Assembly (NCBI RefSeq): GCF_037975245.1
Contig: NC_092571.1
Coordinates: 17,998,417-18,062,416, forward strand
Length of the DNA stretch: 64,000 bases
Origin: Apostichopus japonicus
Taxonomy: Eukaryota > Echinodermata > Holothuroidea > Aspidochirotida > Stichopodidae
Reading direction: 5' to 3'
Shown here: piece by piece, positions 1 to 13,554 of the stretch
Position numbering within the stretch: position 1 is the stretch's first letter
Layout of the letters: every line of letters starts with the position of its first letter
Position numbers and translations under genes: made by a program
Notes under the pieces: model-generated
The model's input: the letters and a program-made list of their open reading frames with translations, nothing else
What the model was told of the DNA's origin: nothing
Database searches by the model: none

Positions 1-1030
1 TAGAAAACATTCAAAATGAAATAGTGACGTCATCTTATAGGCATATAATGTATGATATTTCATTTTCTCAGGATTTGCTCTCCCGATTGTCTTTCTTAAA
101 GAAAGAAACAAATTTTCTAAATGTCAGAATGTTAGTACATTATTGTTGCAAATCGTTATTAATAAGCCTGCCGATAGCGCTGCCGTATACATCATGCATA
201 TTACGTTCGATTTTGCTCAATGTTTGGAAACCATTTGAACAAATCTTCCGTGTTAGTCTATAGTGTGTATGAAGTTGACTGTACGAGAGCATAATTTCAA
301 GTAATGATCACAAAAAAAGTTGCTTTAAGTTTACGTCGTTTGAAATGTTATTTATTAGTAAATATGGAAAAGTATCTGGCCGACGAAATGCTGAGAACCT
401 TTCGATATTAATTACTTGCTAATTCACGAAAAATTTAGTGAAAATTAAAATACCACGAGAGTGAGTGCGATTAATTGTAATTTCATTTTGGAATAATGCT
501 TGCTTTCGGTTTGGTAAAATTTGCCGATCCAACCCTAACATTAGGTTTTTTTTGTTGTTGAGAAAAAACAGGAAATTATTTGAGATAGTTTAGTTGACAT
601 AGAAACGTTCCGATAATAGAAACATATGACAATGATTCGACTCAATCTGTCTCTATCATATATCATATTGCATTTTTCATTTTGTCTTTTTCATTTTTAC
701 TGATTTTGTCTTTTGAATATACTATATGCGTCCTTTCTTTTAACTTGTCATGATTCTCCAAAACTGAATCAAAATCCCAATTCCTTGATTTCAGTATTTT
801 TATGTTTCTTTCTTAATGAAATCTTCATACTCCACCATCACTGGCCCACAGTGACGTCATATAACAGATTAACGCATTCAGTATAGCCTTGATTTACATT
901 AGGGATAATTCTACTAGTCATAAGCTATATACAGTTTTTTTACATTTTTGTACATTCATCTAGTATATTTTTCTACGCCATTTGAGATCTTATTTTCTTA
1001 TAATGTTTTTTTCTTTCTTAGTATTTTGCT

Positions 1031-1098
1031 GTAAAGCGCAACCGAAAACTTTGTTGGGGTTGCGCTATATGAAATTCAATAAATAATAATAATAATAC
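1031..1098 (+). repeat. Possible 3' end of a LINE-type retroelement
   Basis: The stretch has a self-complementary GCGCAACC / GGTTGCGC pair, followed by TATATGAAATTC and an AATAAATAATAATAAT tail. A short 'gcgctatat' end followed by an AAT-type tail resembles 3' ends of truncated CR1/L2-like elements in deuterostomes. No coding part is seen, so the assignment is tentative. Confidence 0.3.
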
Positions 1099-1540
1099 AG
1101 TTAGGCTGATTACGACTAAATTCCACTTTTCTTTGAAAAAGAGGACAGCTTCTATTAATAACTTTCAACAAAGTTGAGAGCGACCTTTGCATATTGTATG
1201 TTATAATTTCGATTTATCTTAAGTGGATGTACAACGTACGTGCAGTGGTCAAGGTTTCGAACAAGTTGAAGCTAGCATGCATATCTGACATAACATTGAA
1301 TAATTCATTTAACGGTTAGACTAAACCTTGAAACGTCATATCTCTAGTTGACAACATTCTATAACGATACACTTGCTAGATGTGATGATAAATGTAAACT
1401 CTTCCTGTTTTCTTTATTCTCATTACAAAAATGATTCAAATTTTGGGAAATGCAATTTCTCTAAATAAAATGGAAATTCGTTCTGAGTATAGGCATATCC
1501 TCAACAGTAGAAAAGACCATAAATATATCGATCAAAACAC

Positions 1541-1697
1541 AGATATAGATATAGATAGATATAAAGATAAAGATATAGATATAGATATAGATATAGATAT
1601 AGATATATATAGATATAGATATATGTATATATAGATAGAGATAGATATATATAGATATAGATATTGACATAGATATAGATGTATATGTAGATATAGA
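1541..1697. repeat. (GATATA)n microsatellite
   Basis: About 155 bp of GATATA/GATA units with a few interruptions. The open frames here on both strands (Ile-Asp or Tyr-Ile repeats) are products of the repeat and not genes. Confidence 0.9.
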
Positions 1698-2090
1698 TTG
1701 GTGTTTCTTTTCATGCTTGCAATATTTCTTAGTTCACGTTTCTCGTTAGTTAAGGTATATTACTCCTCAGGCTATATTAATATATTATTAACACAGACGG
1801 TAACACGTCAAAGAAAATAAACGTGGAGCACGTATTATTTTATCACAGCTGGGTGTCTCATCAAATATGTATTATACTGTATACATTATTCAATAGAAAA
1901 TGAATATTTATAAAGGCCAGGCTACTTTGCGTTATTACCTTGTTGAGCATGCACCAGTTTGAATTTATGCACGTTGAATATTCTAGACAATACTTGATAA
2001 CTTGTGTAAGGAAGAAGCCATAACCACCGTGCCATCAATTTAACTCAGCTCAAGTTATCGTTACACAATTGGTAAAAGCAATCATTGAAG

Positions 2091-2093
<3 letters not shown>

Positions 2094-2155
<62 letters not shown>
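2094..2155. repeat. (TA)n microsatellite
   Basis: About 60 bp of pure TA dinucleotide. Confidence 0.95.
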
Positions 2156-2157
<2 letters not shown>

Positions 2158-3681
2158 CGTTATTTCATCTATTCAAGTATATTGACTTGTTTTATCGCAA
2201 ATGTTTGCTCCAGTCACAAGATATACCCTTCAAACCAGTTAGTAGATGCCTATCTAGAAATAACTAAGAGCGCATGAATAACTTGACAAAGTAAGACAGT
2301 CAGCGATCGATGGATCTAATTGAATTATTGCGTTGTCTGGGGACAAACGAATCGTTAATATAATAGTCAAACACGCGTGCCGAAATGTGGCCCGTGGGGC
2401 GTGTACGGTAGAAGGTTTTTCTTTGGATGCGATATGCTTTACAAACTGTCAGGTTATACATATATATAGGCCTATACCATAACCCTGTACGTGGTTAATA
2501 TCCTATAAGTGGTGCGTATAGAATGGTGTTATGTGGCAACATATATAAATCTGAATAAACCGGGCATGTATTATCCATATTCTGGTTTATTCGGGTCAAA
2601 AATTCAAAGAACTAAACATCTCTTGCGGCTTCCATCTTTTTTCAACCTATACCGACCGAGAAACGTCTCTAATATAGCTTTACATAAGACGGTACTAATA
2701 TCTCTGATGGAAGATAAATTTGTAAATAGTTGTTGACACATTCGGCAAAGAGAGCAATTTCTTTAATCGGGACAAACAGAAAATAAAAAAATAAAAAATA
2801 AAAAAACAGTACAATAAGTAGAACAGCAATTGTCATAAATATATAAAGAACATTTAATGGGCAATACAGCGAATGGTTTTGAAACATCTATATGCCCTTA
2901 AAATTGTTCTACTTCCTTTAAATGTATAGAACGAAAATAAAATATAATTTGTTGTCTGTAACTTAAAACTAGGCGACTGCATCAAAAAATATTATTTGTG
3001 ATCAAACATTTAGTTTCAAATCAGTGAAATGATTTGGACCGTGATGTATATATTTTTAACATTCGTCAGTACTCGAAACAGGGGGACGAAATATATAACA
3101 TAGTAAGCACTTGAAGGAACTTTTATAATCTGAACCTAACATGTTACTAAGAGGCGTCGCTAAATTATTTCTTCGTCATACATATAGTATTTAGTCCAAA
3201 TTATTAATAACAATATGGATTTTAAAATACCGAATTTACTGATTAATGTGTCAATGTCGGCTAGTAATTTCAGATTTTGTTTTCATTTGACCCGGTTTTT
3301 TTTCTTCAGATTTTTGCAAAGTCATGACATCTATGAATTATTGAGGTTTGCAGATGAAGAAAAAAACTGTCCTTTAAAATATTTTTGAAATATTATAAAA
3401 CGGTCACCTTTAAAAGAAAACGTTTAAATATGATCCTAACATATGTTTACAGAATAGACTATTGACTCATATCGTCCCCCCTCCCATTTCGATTCAAAAC
3501 CGGCAAATCAAAATATTCAAACTAACTCCCGGGAATTATTATAACTGAAAATGTTGTCAAGTCTGGACAGAATAACATAATGTGGGTGCATGGGTGTATA
3601 TACAGAACATATCAGCTAATAGACCGAATTTTATATATATTTTTCAAAGTCCAAGATGGTAAAGAAACAAGTGCAGGTTGC

Positions 3682-3684
<3 letters not shown>

Positions 3685-3730
<46 letters not shown>
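3685..3730. repeat. (TA)n microsatellite
   Basis: About 45 bp of pure TA dinucleotide. Confidence 0.95.
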
Positions 3731-3731
<1 letters not shown>

Positions 3732-5061
3732 CGTATTTTATTTAAAATAACCTTTTCCAGCTTGGATGTTATACCTTTACAAACAGGGGAGTAGAACCGT
3801 GACAAACTACATATATTCACAATTATATTCATAATTGGGATAAATTTGTGATAGCTTCATCAAAAAGAAAGTACCTTGATCACTTTATATCAACAACAAC
3901 AAGAAACAACAAATTTGTAATGCATCGGGAACATATGATTTATATGAGTTACACACAGGTACAGAACCAGAGGGAATCGGTCTACAACCCCCCCCCCCTC
4001 CCCCACCTCCCTACCTCTTTCACCTTACATACCCATACAACCATCAATATTTCTGATTTACTATACTCTGTTTCATATTACTGCAAAGATATTGACTAAT
4101 GTAGCGATTGAAATTGGTTAACGTTTGCCATGTTTTTTTTTCAAGAGACAATTTAATGAAACATGATATTAAATTGCAACCTGCACTGATAGTGTACTCG
4201 TCTCTGGTAAATATCAGACCTATAATGTATGTCCCACCTCATCTCTTGTATCAATTTTATTACTTTCAAACATGAAGTCTAATGAGTTTTTTTTTCTTGT
4301 TGACTTTTCTTGCTTTTCTCGAATTAAACTTTATGTTTACAATTTCCGTGAAGTGACAATGATGAAAGGTATTTTTCTTCGTATAGAAACATATTAACTT
4401 TCTCTGCATGTGTACATATACAAGGAAAGATGGCTTTTGTATGACTATGGCATCGTAACCCTTATTAAACTCAGCACTTAGAGTTCAAATTTCACTCAAT
4501 AAAACTTACTTTATTTCGACCGCAAACAAATATATCTTACATTGATTCCAGGAACACTATATTAGTAAGACTTCCTGTTTTTTATTTCGGTTCTCGTCTA
4601 AGCTTTCTCTGTGACGTCCAAACAAAGGTTACTACAACATATAAAGACAATGAATGAAAACAAAAATATGGATATATCTGACGTCATTGACACTGTTAAA
4701 CTGTACAGGTTTAAAATGTCAATGCTCTCTTTATCGCGAGATCTGTAGGAACAAACGATATTTATCATTGATTCAGTAAACGGTATTTATTTCAGGTTTT
4801 ATCATTTAATGATGATAATGGTCAGTTTTTTATTCAGGTTCATTATTAATCTTTTCAATATATACACTATTATTCATTCATACTTAGTAAAGATTCCTAA
4901 ATCCTATTGGTTCATTCAGGTCAGCTGACCGTGGTTAATCCTGTGAGTAACGCACGGTAAAATTACGGGGCATCACTTTAATAAATCTTTGGTTATATGT
5001 AACCAAAAATGTTTTGTTTTATGATTTTTTCCCCCACACAAATGGTAGTGTATGAATGAAC

Positions 5062-5229
5062 GGGGTTAATCAACGGTCTATAGCGTGCGTTACTCACATG
5101 ATTAATGCACTCCGGGTGTTAATGCTATCGCTGGATGCACTCGGGCTCCGCCCTCGTGCATCGCTTGCATTATCCCCCGATCGTGCATTAATCCTGTGAG
5201 TAACGCACGCTAGACCGTTGATTAACCCC
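5062..5229. mobile_element. Palindromic MITE-like element
   Basis: Two inverted arms of 49 and 47 bp, beginning GGGGTTAATCAACGG and ending CCGTTGATTAACCCC, match except for a 2-bp indel and one mismatch. They enclose about 70 bp that itself contains a small GC-rich hairpin (GCACTCGGGC / GCCCTCGTGC). A related fragment with the motif CCTGTGAGTAACGCACGG lies at about 4938-4958. The target duplication is unclear, so the superfamily is not assigned. Confidence 0.65.
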
Positions 5230-6649
5230 TTAATAATGGCTGCCGCTTACCGTAAAGTAGTTGACTTCAACTCATTACATTTAAATTACAGTATTAATTT
5301 AGATATCTTGGTATATGCTTATAACAAACTCTTCTTGTCATTATTAAATCGATACTAGGAGCAGACCCGACTCGTATTATCGTTCAAGACTGTCGACAGT
5401 TTGAATTACTCCGTTTCTTACATAAGCCATTGGTTAGGAAAACGTCATCAGTCTTGACTATACACGTGATTATAAAATGGCCGAAAAAAAATTGACATCA
5501 TTTGTCCTCGTAAAGTCCTTATTTGGGATTTAGTCAATTTTAGTATTGTCCCTTAAGTTCACTTGGTATAAACCATTATTAACTGGCTTATTCCAGGTAT
5601 TATATCATTCTTATATTTAATGACATCCATACATCATTAACATCACTTCCTGTGTGATCCATCTCTGCTCTGAACAAGATATAACAGATAACATGATTAA
5701 AAACACGACGTCGGCGTGGAAGTGCAATCACCCAATCAACATGTTCAAATCATATATAGTAACGATGGATGAGTAATATCAATAATGTTTCAGATTGTTT
5801 CTTGTACTCAAGCTACAATATTCTCCGTTTACGTTGCACAATCATTTTTTAACACCATACGTAGAAGAATTGTAGGCAATTGATAAATGCAGTGTCTATA
5901 TATTCATGCCGCGGCTTACATTATGTACGTCATGCATATGTTATAACGGATTAATGTTACTAACGTTCGTCTTTAAATGTATTATAAAACATTCATGCTT
6001 TTTCTTATCACATACAGTACAGTATAGCCAGGTGGGGGTAGTTATAACAGACTGAGGGGTGGGGTGGTGGTGGTTGGGGGAGTACAGAATTTCTTCCATG
6101 TGGTTTACATTTTATAATGCACGAACGCAATGTCGTATATAAACAATGTCAACATTAAAAGTTGTAATACACAAATGTAGTTAAAATGATGGAAAATATA
6201 TAGCATCTGAGCCTCTTTACCGGAACAAACTTTCAAAAGGGCAAGGAGATACCCCCCCCCCCTTATACCTCTCCATATGGAGCACATCGGCAAAATGTTG
6301 CGCCTCCACTCTCAATAATGCTGGAACTCTGGCTGCGGGCCTGATCACATATCATTAACAACAACACACAAACAACAACATAAGGAGCGGGATGTAAGTA
6401 TTCACGAGCAGGTATAGGAGAAAAACCAAAAAGTGCCGCATCGTGAAGTATAGATGAAATATGGTTTAAAGGAAGGATACGCAGATTTGTGAAACATTTT
6501 GGTGCTTTGTTATTTTGAAAATGTTGTTTATTTCAAATACGCTTAGAAACCGTTCAGCGTTTGTGCTGGAGGTTGACATAATTAGCATAAACTTAACCTC
6601 AGTTTAGTTTCAAGGAACAGCCTATTACTTGCAACGTTTATGTGTGCAG

Positions 6650-6795
6650 GTTTCATGTCCATGGAGGACGCTTTATTCAAAGTGACTGGACTATTGAGTC
6701 TAACCATGGCAGGGTGGTACCATGTACGGCATTTAGAACGTTTATTCAGGAGAATGGTAGTCAGCTGCCCATGCAGGATCCGGGCGAAATTCCGA
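6650..6795 (+). CDS. Internal exon of a single-pass membrane protein (extracellular part)
   Basis: The exon sits between an acceptor (TGTGTGCAG ending at 6649) and a GTAAGT donor (6796-6801). It is 146 nt: one base finishing a codon, 48 codons, and one base starting the next. The frame is the only one that joins the transmembrane exon at 17862 (A + AT = Asn). It encodes a hydrophilic segment beginning FHVHGGRFIQSDW and ending QDPGEIP, with one Cys (V-V-P-C-T). It lies on the N-terminal side of the membrane helix, so it should be extracellular. I do not recognise a domain in it. Upstream exons with the signal peptide and main ectodomain were not found. The exon call rests on consensus splice sites plus phase agreement over four exons. 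Confidence 0.65.
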
Positions 6796-7171
6796 GTAAG
6801 TCAACAACATATATCTGTGGCATTCTAAATTTCAAGTTATAAGGTATACCACAAAAAAGTGTTTCTTTGGTTAACTCGTGTGTGTGTGGGTTTATCATTG
6901 GGTATCATACTGCTATATAAAACGCAAGATAAAAGAACATCTCGGGGGACGGGAAGCATATATCATAATTTAATATAACAATGAAATAAAAATTAGGGTT
7001 GGATTATAAATTTCTTGGAAACATTTTAGCGCACTGTTTTTTCCAATTACAACGGATTTTTTCTTTAGTAAATAAGTTCATTTCTTGTTTAAAAATATGT
7101 AATAAAATAGGTCGAACCATTAACCTCTAGATATGAGAACCTTTGATGATTATTCAAAGTATCGTTCTCTA

Positions 7172-7432
7172 CAGGCACTGATCCAGGGAGTGTCTGGTGT
7201 ATAATCCACCCCCCCCCCCCAGCCCTCACCCTCCGCTTTCTACTTATATTGTAGACCATATTTAAAGTCCATATATGTCTTACAATGCTACATTCGACGT
7301 CTAACATGATATTTATTCTTGGGTAAAACCCCTAGACCAACCATTCCCACATATGAGTCGGCTACAACAACTTTAGGGCCCCCTCCCTCACCACCCCCCC
7401 CCCCATATAATATCCTGGGTCAGCCCCTGCAA
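7172..7432. mobile_element. Possible decayed hAT-like MITE
   Basis: The left end CAGGCACTGATCCAGG and the inverted right end (read on the minus strand) CAGGGGCTGACCCAGG match at about 13 of 16 positions. They enclose about 230 bp with C-homopolymer runs. CAGGGG-type ends are typical of hAT elements, but no 8-bp target duplication is visible at these borders. Confidence 0.35.
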
Positions 7433-10400
7433 TAAACTTCACACTGTTAATTCCTTATTTGAAATTAAACATTTATCGTTACCATAAAGAACTTCAGAAA
7501 GATTTATTTTTCACTAAACTTCCGTTACATTTCATTACAACATTAGCTTGACTTAAATAAAAAATATACAAATCGCACATTTAATCTTCGATTTTATAAG
7601 TTGTTTTGGTAGAATCCAACGAAGTAGAAAATGTGGGTAATTTAACTTGGACAATTATGGACCAGTATGCAGATTAGTTGTAGGAATTAATATTCAATAT
7701 ATTAAATTTCAAATTTAAATGAAGAATAGTGTTACACTTTAACATAAATATATCAACAGGTGGCCTAATTTCCGCATAATTGAACGTACATTATTCGAAA
7801 AAAAAATAAGGGAATGCTTATGAAAACATGAATTTCAAAGTTATTGGAGCGAGAGAAGATGGTTTGATTAAAGCAGAAATGTGCGATAATCCCGCACGTG
7901 AGGTTCTGGTCACATGTTTCACCTGCAAAAAAAGTCGGTTAGGTCGGACATCTAAACAAACCTAAAAAATCGTAAACTATAGGAAAGCTGTCCTTTTAGC
8001 CATGCATTTGTGGCATGTATTTGTTTCTTCATATTTAGTGTACTTTCATAACCCGCTTCACAGCACTTCCTACTGACTATCAGCATAAATAAATATCCCG
8101 TTTCTATCAGATATAAAGGTTAGGAGTTAGTTCGCAGCGTCTGTATAGGAGTGTCTTAAGCACAAACATAAGATTGGAAATGTGTTCGACCGCTATAATT
8201 TGTTGAAAACCTGACCTATAGTAACGTAAGAAATTTTCAAGTATCAGGGCGTCACTAGAGGGGCGGAAGTAGTCAATTCGTTCTTGTTTTCAATGTTGTC
8301 ATTGTTTCACTAATAACATCCAACACCTTCACGAAACCCATCCAGTCCCTTATATATAGTTATATGTGCAGATTTGATGCATCCCCTATCGTTCACCCAG
8401 ATTTTGTCATGATGACGCTGGCCTGATCAAAAGAATTTTGTCAACGGTTGTTTAAGTGAAAGATGGTGCAAAATGTCTTCGTTGCATTCATTTGAATATC
8501 TCCCTCCCCCTCCCCTCCCCCTCCCCAGTTTATATCTTCATATCTCTTCATATCACAACACCGAGAAACACCACATAGGCAGTACTAAGTTCAATTGGCA
8601 TAAACAAATTAAATTGAAACATGTCAATTACAATTGATATATTCCAATTTAGAATGACACATGTCGCATCTTCGTGACTTGATACAGACGGCTGGCCATA
8701 ACACTAACGTATTCATCCTACTCGACTCGCATGGTCACGGTCGAATCGCGCGCGTCAAATAATGCACATGTCGACAGAACTTTTGCTGTTGTTTATAACT
8801 TACTGTTCGCGTGACTTTCTTATCAAATTGTATTATTTAATAGCTACGATTTTTTGAAAAGCCGTGAAGCGAACGAACAGACTGTGTCCAGAGTGTTGCA
8901 TTTTATTCGACAAAACGTGACAAAGCTTACAGGATTACGTGTAAGCGATTCACGCTTTTCTATCATCCCTCCGCGGGATGTGACGTCACAAGTTAATACT
9001 GAGCGTTTATAGCATGCCCAGTTCTTCTCGTTCGCTGGTTCCTTATATGAATATTTAAACGCTACGTGCTTGTCAGAGATAACAATATAATTAAAACCTC
9101 AACATCCAACTGTGTCTTAATACCGTATTGACATATTAATTACTCCGATACAACTTCAAAGTATTATCTTATTTCTGCTGACTTTTAATTAGAATTCTTG
9201 TTAGATGAAATTCAAGGTAAATGAAAGGAAACAGTGACCACTTGGCATGATCATATATGTTATATCTGCGCTACTACTTTATATAACTTCATTTCGGGTG
9301 TCGAAAGCGTGGGATATCTCTCCTTTTGGAAATTTGATTTGTTTTTTTTCCTTTTGCTATTTTTAGCTTTTCTTCTTATAAGTTTACAATTCTTGATAAA
9401 CTTTCATTTGAAATTCAATATAATGAAGTAGGCTATTTGAATTTGTGGTTGTGGTTTCGGCATGAGTTCTTGTTATTGCTCAAGGATGTAACAAACAGTG
9501 ACGTATGTAATATACATGCATATTCATAGTATTTAGGCTACGTCATGACATGTTGAAAAGCACGTTTCTCCTGATAATGGCTGTATAGTTAAATGACAAT
9601 AGTGAGACACGTCATTTAGGTACAGCATTCTTACTTTTCTTTTCTGTAAATTATAGACGAAAATAATCGTTATTCTTGTAAGAAGTAGAAACAATTGGCT
9701 CGTTCTTCCATATTGTTTACGTAATCAAATTAGTGATTGTCTCTCCTTCGTAATATCACTCTGTAGTTTACTAAATTGGCTCAATATGTCCATTACATGC
9801 CTCGTATGATATGTACAAACACTTGCTGATAATTATAACAGAGTTTTCGTCGTCCCAATTCTTATATGCAAATAGGTTAAAAGTTCAGTAGAACATACAT
9901 CAGCTGTATATAGTTTTGAGATGTCTTCCCGAAAATTATTCACAGCAGACGAAGTTACAGACATGTCAACTTCTGAGCCTAAGGGAAAATAAAAGAAGAG
10001 AAAAAAACAATTTGATCAATTCGTTGCCTACTTATAATGACAGTATTTTGTTTATTCCTCGAGCTATATAGGCTCTTAAAATTAATTCAAATTATTTAGG
10101 GAAACCGAATAAGATGAACATTTATTTTATAAGTTCACCTGCTACGTAACAAGATAAGCTTCATTTCAAATGTCCCGTATATCTATTTAATCTCAAAACA
10201 TTTATACAGCGTTAAACAACAATCTTGTGTGTATGGTAAGTGTAAGTATGGTGGGGGAGGGGGGTGGGCTTAAATGCCTGCTGAAACATTACTGCAGTAA
10301 ACCTTTGCAATCAGCCATTAAACATATCCCTATATTTTACAGACCTCTGCAATATAATTCCTCTTATCCCTAAACATCTTTTGTCTCATAAATGCAACAT

Positions 10401-11815
10401 ATACTTCAGTGCAAAGAAACCAAAACCAAAATGTCAAGTACGACTCGAGTTTACTCTCAACTACACAAACTGTACAGCTTTTGAAAGCCTTTTGTTGACA
10501 ATTCACAGTAACCCTGCCCGCTAAACTCATTAATCTTTCGCTTCATTCCGTCTCTTTATACAGTACCATCTACACGGACATTTAATTTGATCGTAATTTA
10601 GAAGGATTTTTTTCTCTCCCTACTTTTTTTTTTCTCCATAAAGTCTTCTTAAGTGCAGCCGTCGTCTCACTGCCATCTAGCACTAAATGAAGATGTGTTT
10701 GTATTCTTCGCGAAAAAGACACGATCTTATGATGAAAGTATGACGTCATCACGGCATTTCGTTCCTGGCTCTGCAGAGACGGCCATGCTATAATATCCCA
10801 GGTACCTGCATATTCGTGCAGTAAAAAGGGATGGAAAAAGGCAATAGGATATATTCGAAGCGTAACACAGAGGACGAGAAAATTTACAGCGCCAATAATG
10901 AAAAAGATAATATATGTTGTAGCAAAGGAACGAGTAATTCTTCAAGCCTTTTTTATTCCCGTCGAGTTAATGAAACTATACTGTAGGCCTATTTGAGTAA
11001 TCATCAGATGACAAAACTAATAATGGTATGATAATTGTGTCGGTCAGAGTTGAAAGTTAACACCGTTCTTACAGACAAGATGTGAAATGACGTTCCATCT
11101 ATATGTCAAGTTATTTGCTGCTTATGTAGAATGATTTGTTATTGACTATACTGGGAGGATTGTAAACGGGACCTGCATACTTGATGAATCTTGTTTTTTG
11201 GGGGGGCATTTGTCACGCCGTCGTGGTTATATGCATAACATATTCATATATATGGATAATATATGCATAATGATCCATTGAGGTGGCGTACATTTATAGG
11301 GTCTTATATTACAATGGTGTCAATAGCCTACGTTATGCTACGTCATCATCTGAGAGTAACAATGAAAAGTAAAACTAGCCAAAAGTAGTATTAGCATAAT
11401 TTCTTTCTAGAAAATGGCCTGACACCATTTTCGTTGTAACGATCATTCGATAGGGATCATGATAGGTCTTTGGTAGGCCCGTAGCTAGGAATTCTGAGTT
11501 GGATGGGCACAAACAAGTTTAGGAAGGGCACCCACAATTTATGAAGTTTCTACACACATGATGGTGGCTCAGGTGGGGATGGGGCACAGTAGACTGGGAC
11601 AAGGGGGTGGGGTGTGACCCCCTGTATTCCCGGCCTGCCTACTTCCTAAGTTTTGGTCCGTATAATGTGAAGATTGTGTATGGCCACACTTTTATTTTAG
11701 TCACCGGCAGGTTATACGAGAAACCAGATTGTCTCTTGCACGCATGAATTGACAACCCTGGAGTAAACTAGCCGAATTTAGTTGTTGTATTATTCAATAC
11801 TATTTTGCTTGAATC

Positions 11816-12278
11816 TGATAGGTCTTCTATTGCTATGACGTTACACTTTCGATTGAAGATTTAGGGGGTTTTTTTGGCCCGTATATCGCACCTTACCTAT
11901 AGTGGCCAAAGCACATGTACTTAGTTATAAACTATTACTGATTCGAAACCATACAGATTAACTGTCGACATATTACCGTTTTGAGTAAAGTCAACTGAAG
12001 TTGGTTGTTGTGATGTTCATTTACCAGACGATCATTTTAATCGACGGTGATAGGTCTTCCCTTGGTATGACGTCACAATACTGTCAATATTTTACGGCAC
12101 CGTACATTTTTATTTATGATATAGGGGAAAACATGGTTAAGTCATGCCAGAACGTTTCACATATGATTTCACCTCTGGAAGAAAACTGTAGCAGAATTGA
12201 TTTTTGTGACATTCGTGATACCAGGCAGCCATTTTGATCGAAGATGATAGGTCTTCTCTTCGTATGACGTCACAATAT
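11816..12278 (+). repeat. Three degenerate direct repeats with CRE-like sites
   Basis: A block of about 31 bp starting TGATAGGTCTTC and running into TATGACGTCACAAT occurs at 11816, 12048 and 12245. Spacings are 232 and 197 bp. The second and third copies carry a perfect TGACGTCA; the first has TGACGTTA. The sequence between the blocks is more diverged. This could be an old tandem duplication or an intronic cAMP-response cluster; function is unproven. Confidence 0.6.
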
Positions 12279-13554
12279 TGTTATTATGACGTAACACATG
12301 TTCATGTGTGCCATAGACCTCAATTAGAACGTTCCAAACGCAATTTGCAATTTGAAGTGTACATAAGTACACGTTAAGGGTACTTTGAAGTTTTACTGCA
12401 AATAATACGTTCTAAAAAACAGTTCAAAAAGTTAGCCTTGAAAATGTGTTGATGAGTCGGCCTGTGTCTGAATGTCTGTGAGCAACGATTTGTTCTTGGG
12501 TGAGCGTATTTTAACTTATATATACATCGACTGTTTAATATTGAGTTAACTCACATGGCTCTTATCGTTTTTCGTTTGTTTATATTTTGACGATAAAATC
12601 ATACTATGAACCGTTGTTTCACGCTCCAAGTTTGATTTACAATACTACATTGTAGATGAAGACCTTGTTTTTCACACTATTGTTTCACACCATTTTGTAG
12701 CCTAAACATTAAGAGATATCATCATCACTTAGCAACGAATTGCGTCATAGACACTCACCACGTGATCTTGAGATTATTTCTTCAACAGATAAGAAAGTGG
12801 CAAAAACGTGCTCTTAAATAGTATATCTGCAAATGTTAAGCACCTTTTTGTATGTTTTATTCAGTTTACATGTCAATCTTTTTGGGCGAAAATAGTCCCT
12901 GGGTATTACAGTCAAGAAGCACGACTGCATTATATAATTGACTTACAACATTAGTAAAAAACAAAATTCTTTCTTTTTCTCTCTTTTTAACGATCAACCT
13001 ACGGATTTTAAATCAAAGTTCCACCTTCTTTGAAATGTATTCACTAAGTAATTTCATACAATGTATGAACGAAGGTTGCGATTACTTTCTTCTCAATAAA
13101 GTTATTTGAATTTCGCTTTGGGTAGTAGATTTAAAAAGATTAACATCAACCAGATTGTTAAACTATAATGTTCAATTTATTTCATGCATTTGGATGGGCA
13201 TGTTGTTATTACTGTTTGAAAGTATACTGCGTATGAGAATAAGTATGGGTAAGTATGGATAAGTATGGAGACCTATTTGATGAGGAAAAAAAAACATTTG
13301 TTCGGATTCTTAACATCTGTTCGCTACAAACTTATAACATATTGTGGGTATTTGTATATATGAGTTTGTGTAGAGGTTATGGTATGTGCAATATACAACT
13401 TGTTTTATTTTATGTGTTTGAAGTTTTGAAAGAAGAGGGGCTAAGTCGGTTAACTGGGGATAATCTTCCCGAGGCCCTCAGTTAAAAATGTATAAAACAT
13501 AAACAGGGTTGGAAGTATAGGACTGTAAACGAGCAGAAATAAAACATAACTAAA

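Larger units (their letters stand above)
1..6649. other. Left flank without a supported exon
   Basis: I see no exon I can support here. The stretch is AT-rich, with short (TA)n and (GATATA)n tracts and one palindromic element listed separately. The membrane-protein gene whose first visible exon starts at 6650 must have upstream exons, because that exon begins inside a codon. They may lie in this stretch or left of the window, but I found no acceptor/donor pair with an open frame of the right phase. Confidence 0.5.

Noticed and set aside
6392-6397. GTAAGT at 6392 as the donor of a preceding exon of the membrane-protein gene
   Set aside because: No acceptor with an open frame of the correct phase was found upstream. 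It is also only about 250 bp from the next acceptor.
11479-11645. Possible hAT-like element (GGCCCGTAGCTAGG at the left, CGGCCTGCCTAC at the right)
   Set aside because: The ends do not pair convincingly and no 8-bp duplication is visible.
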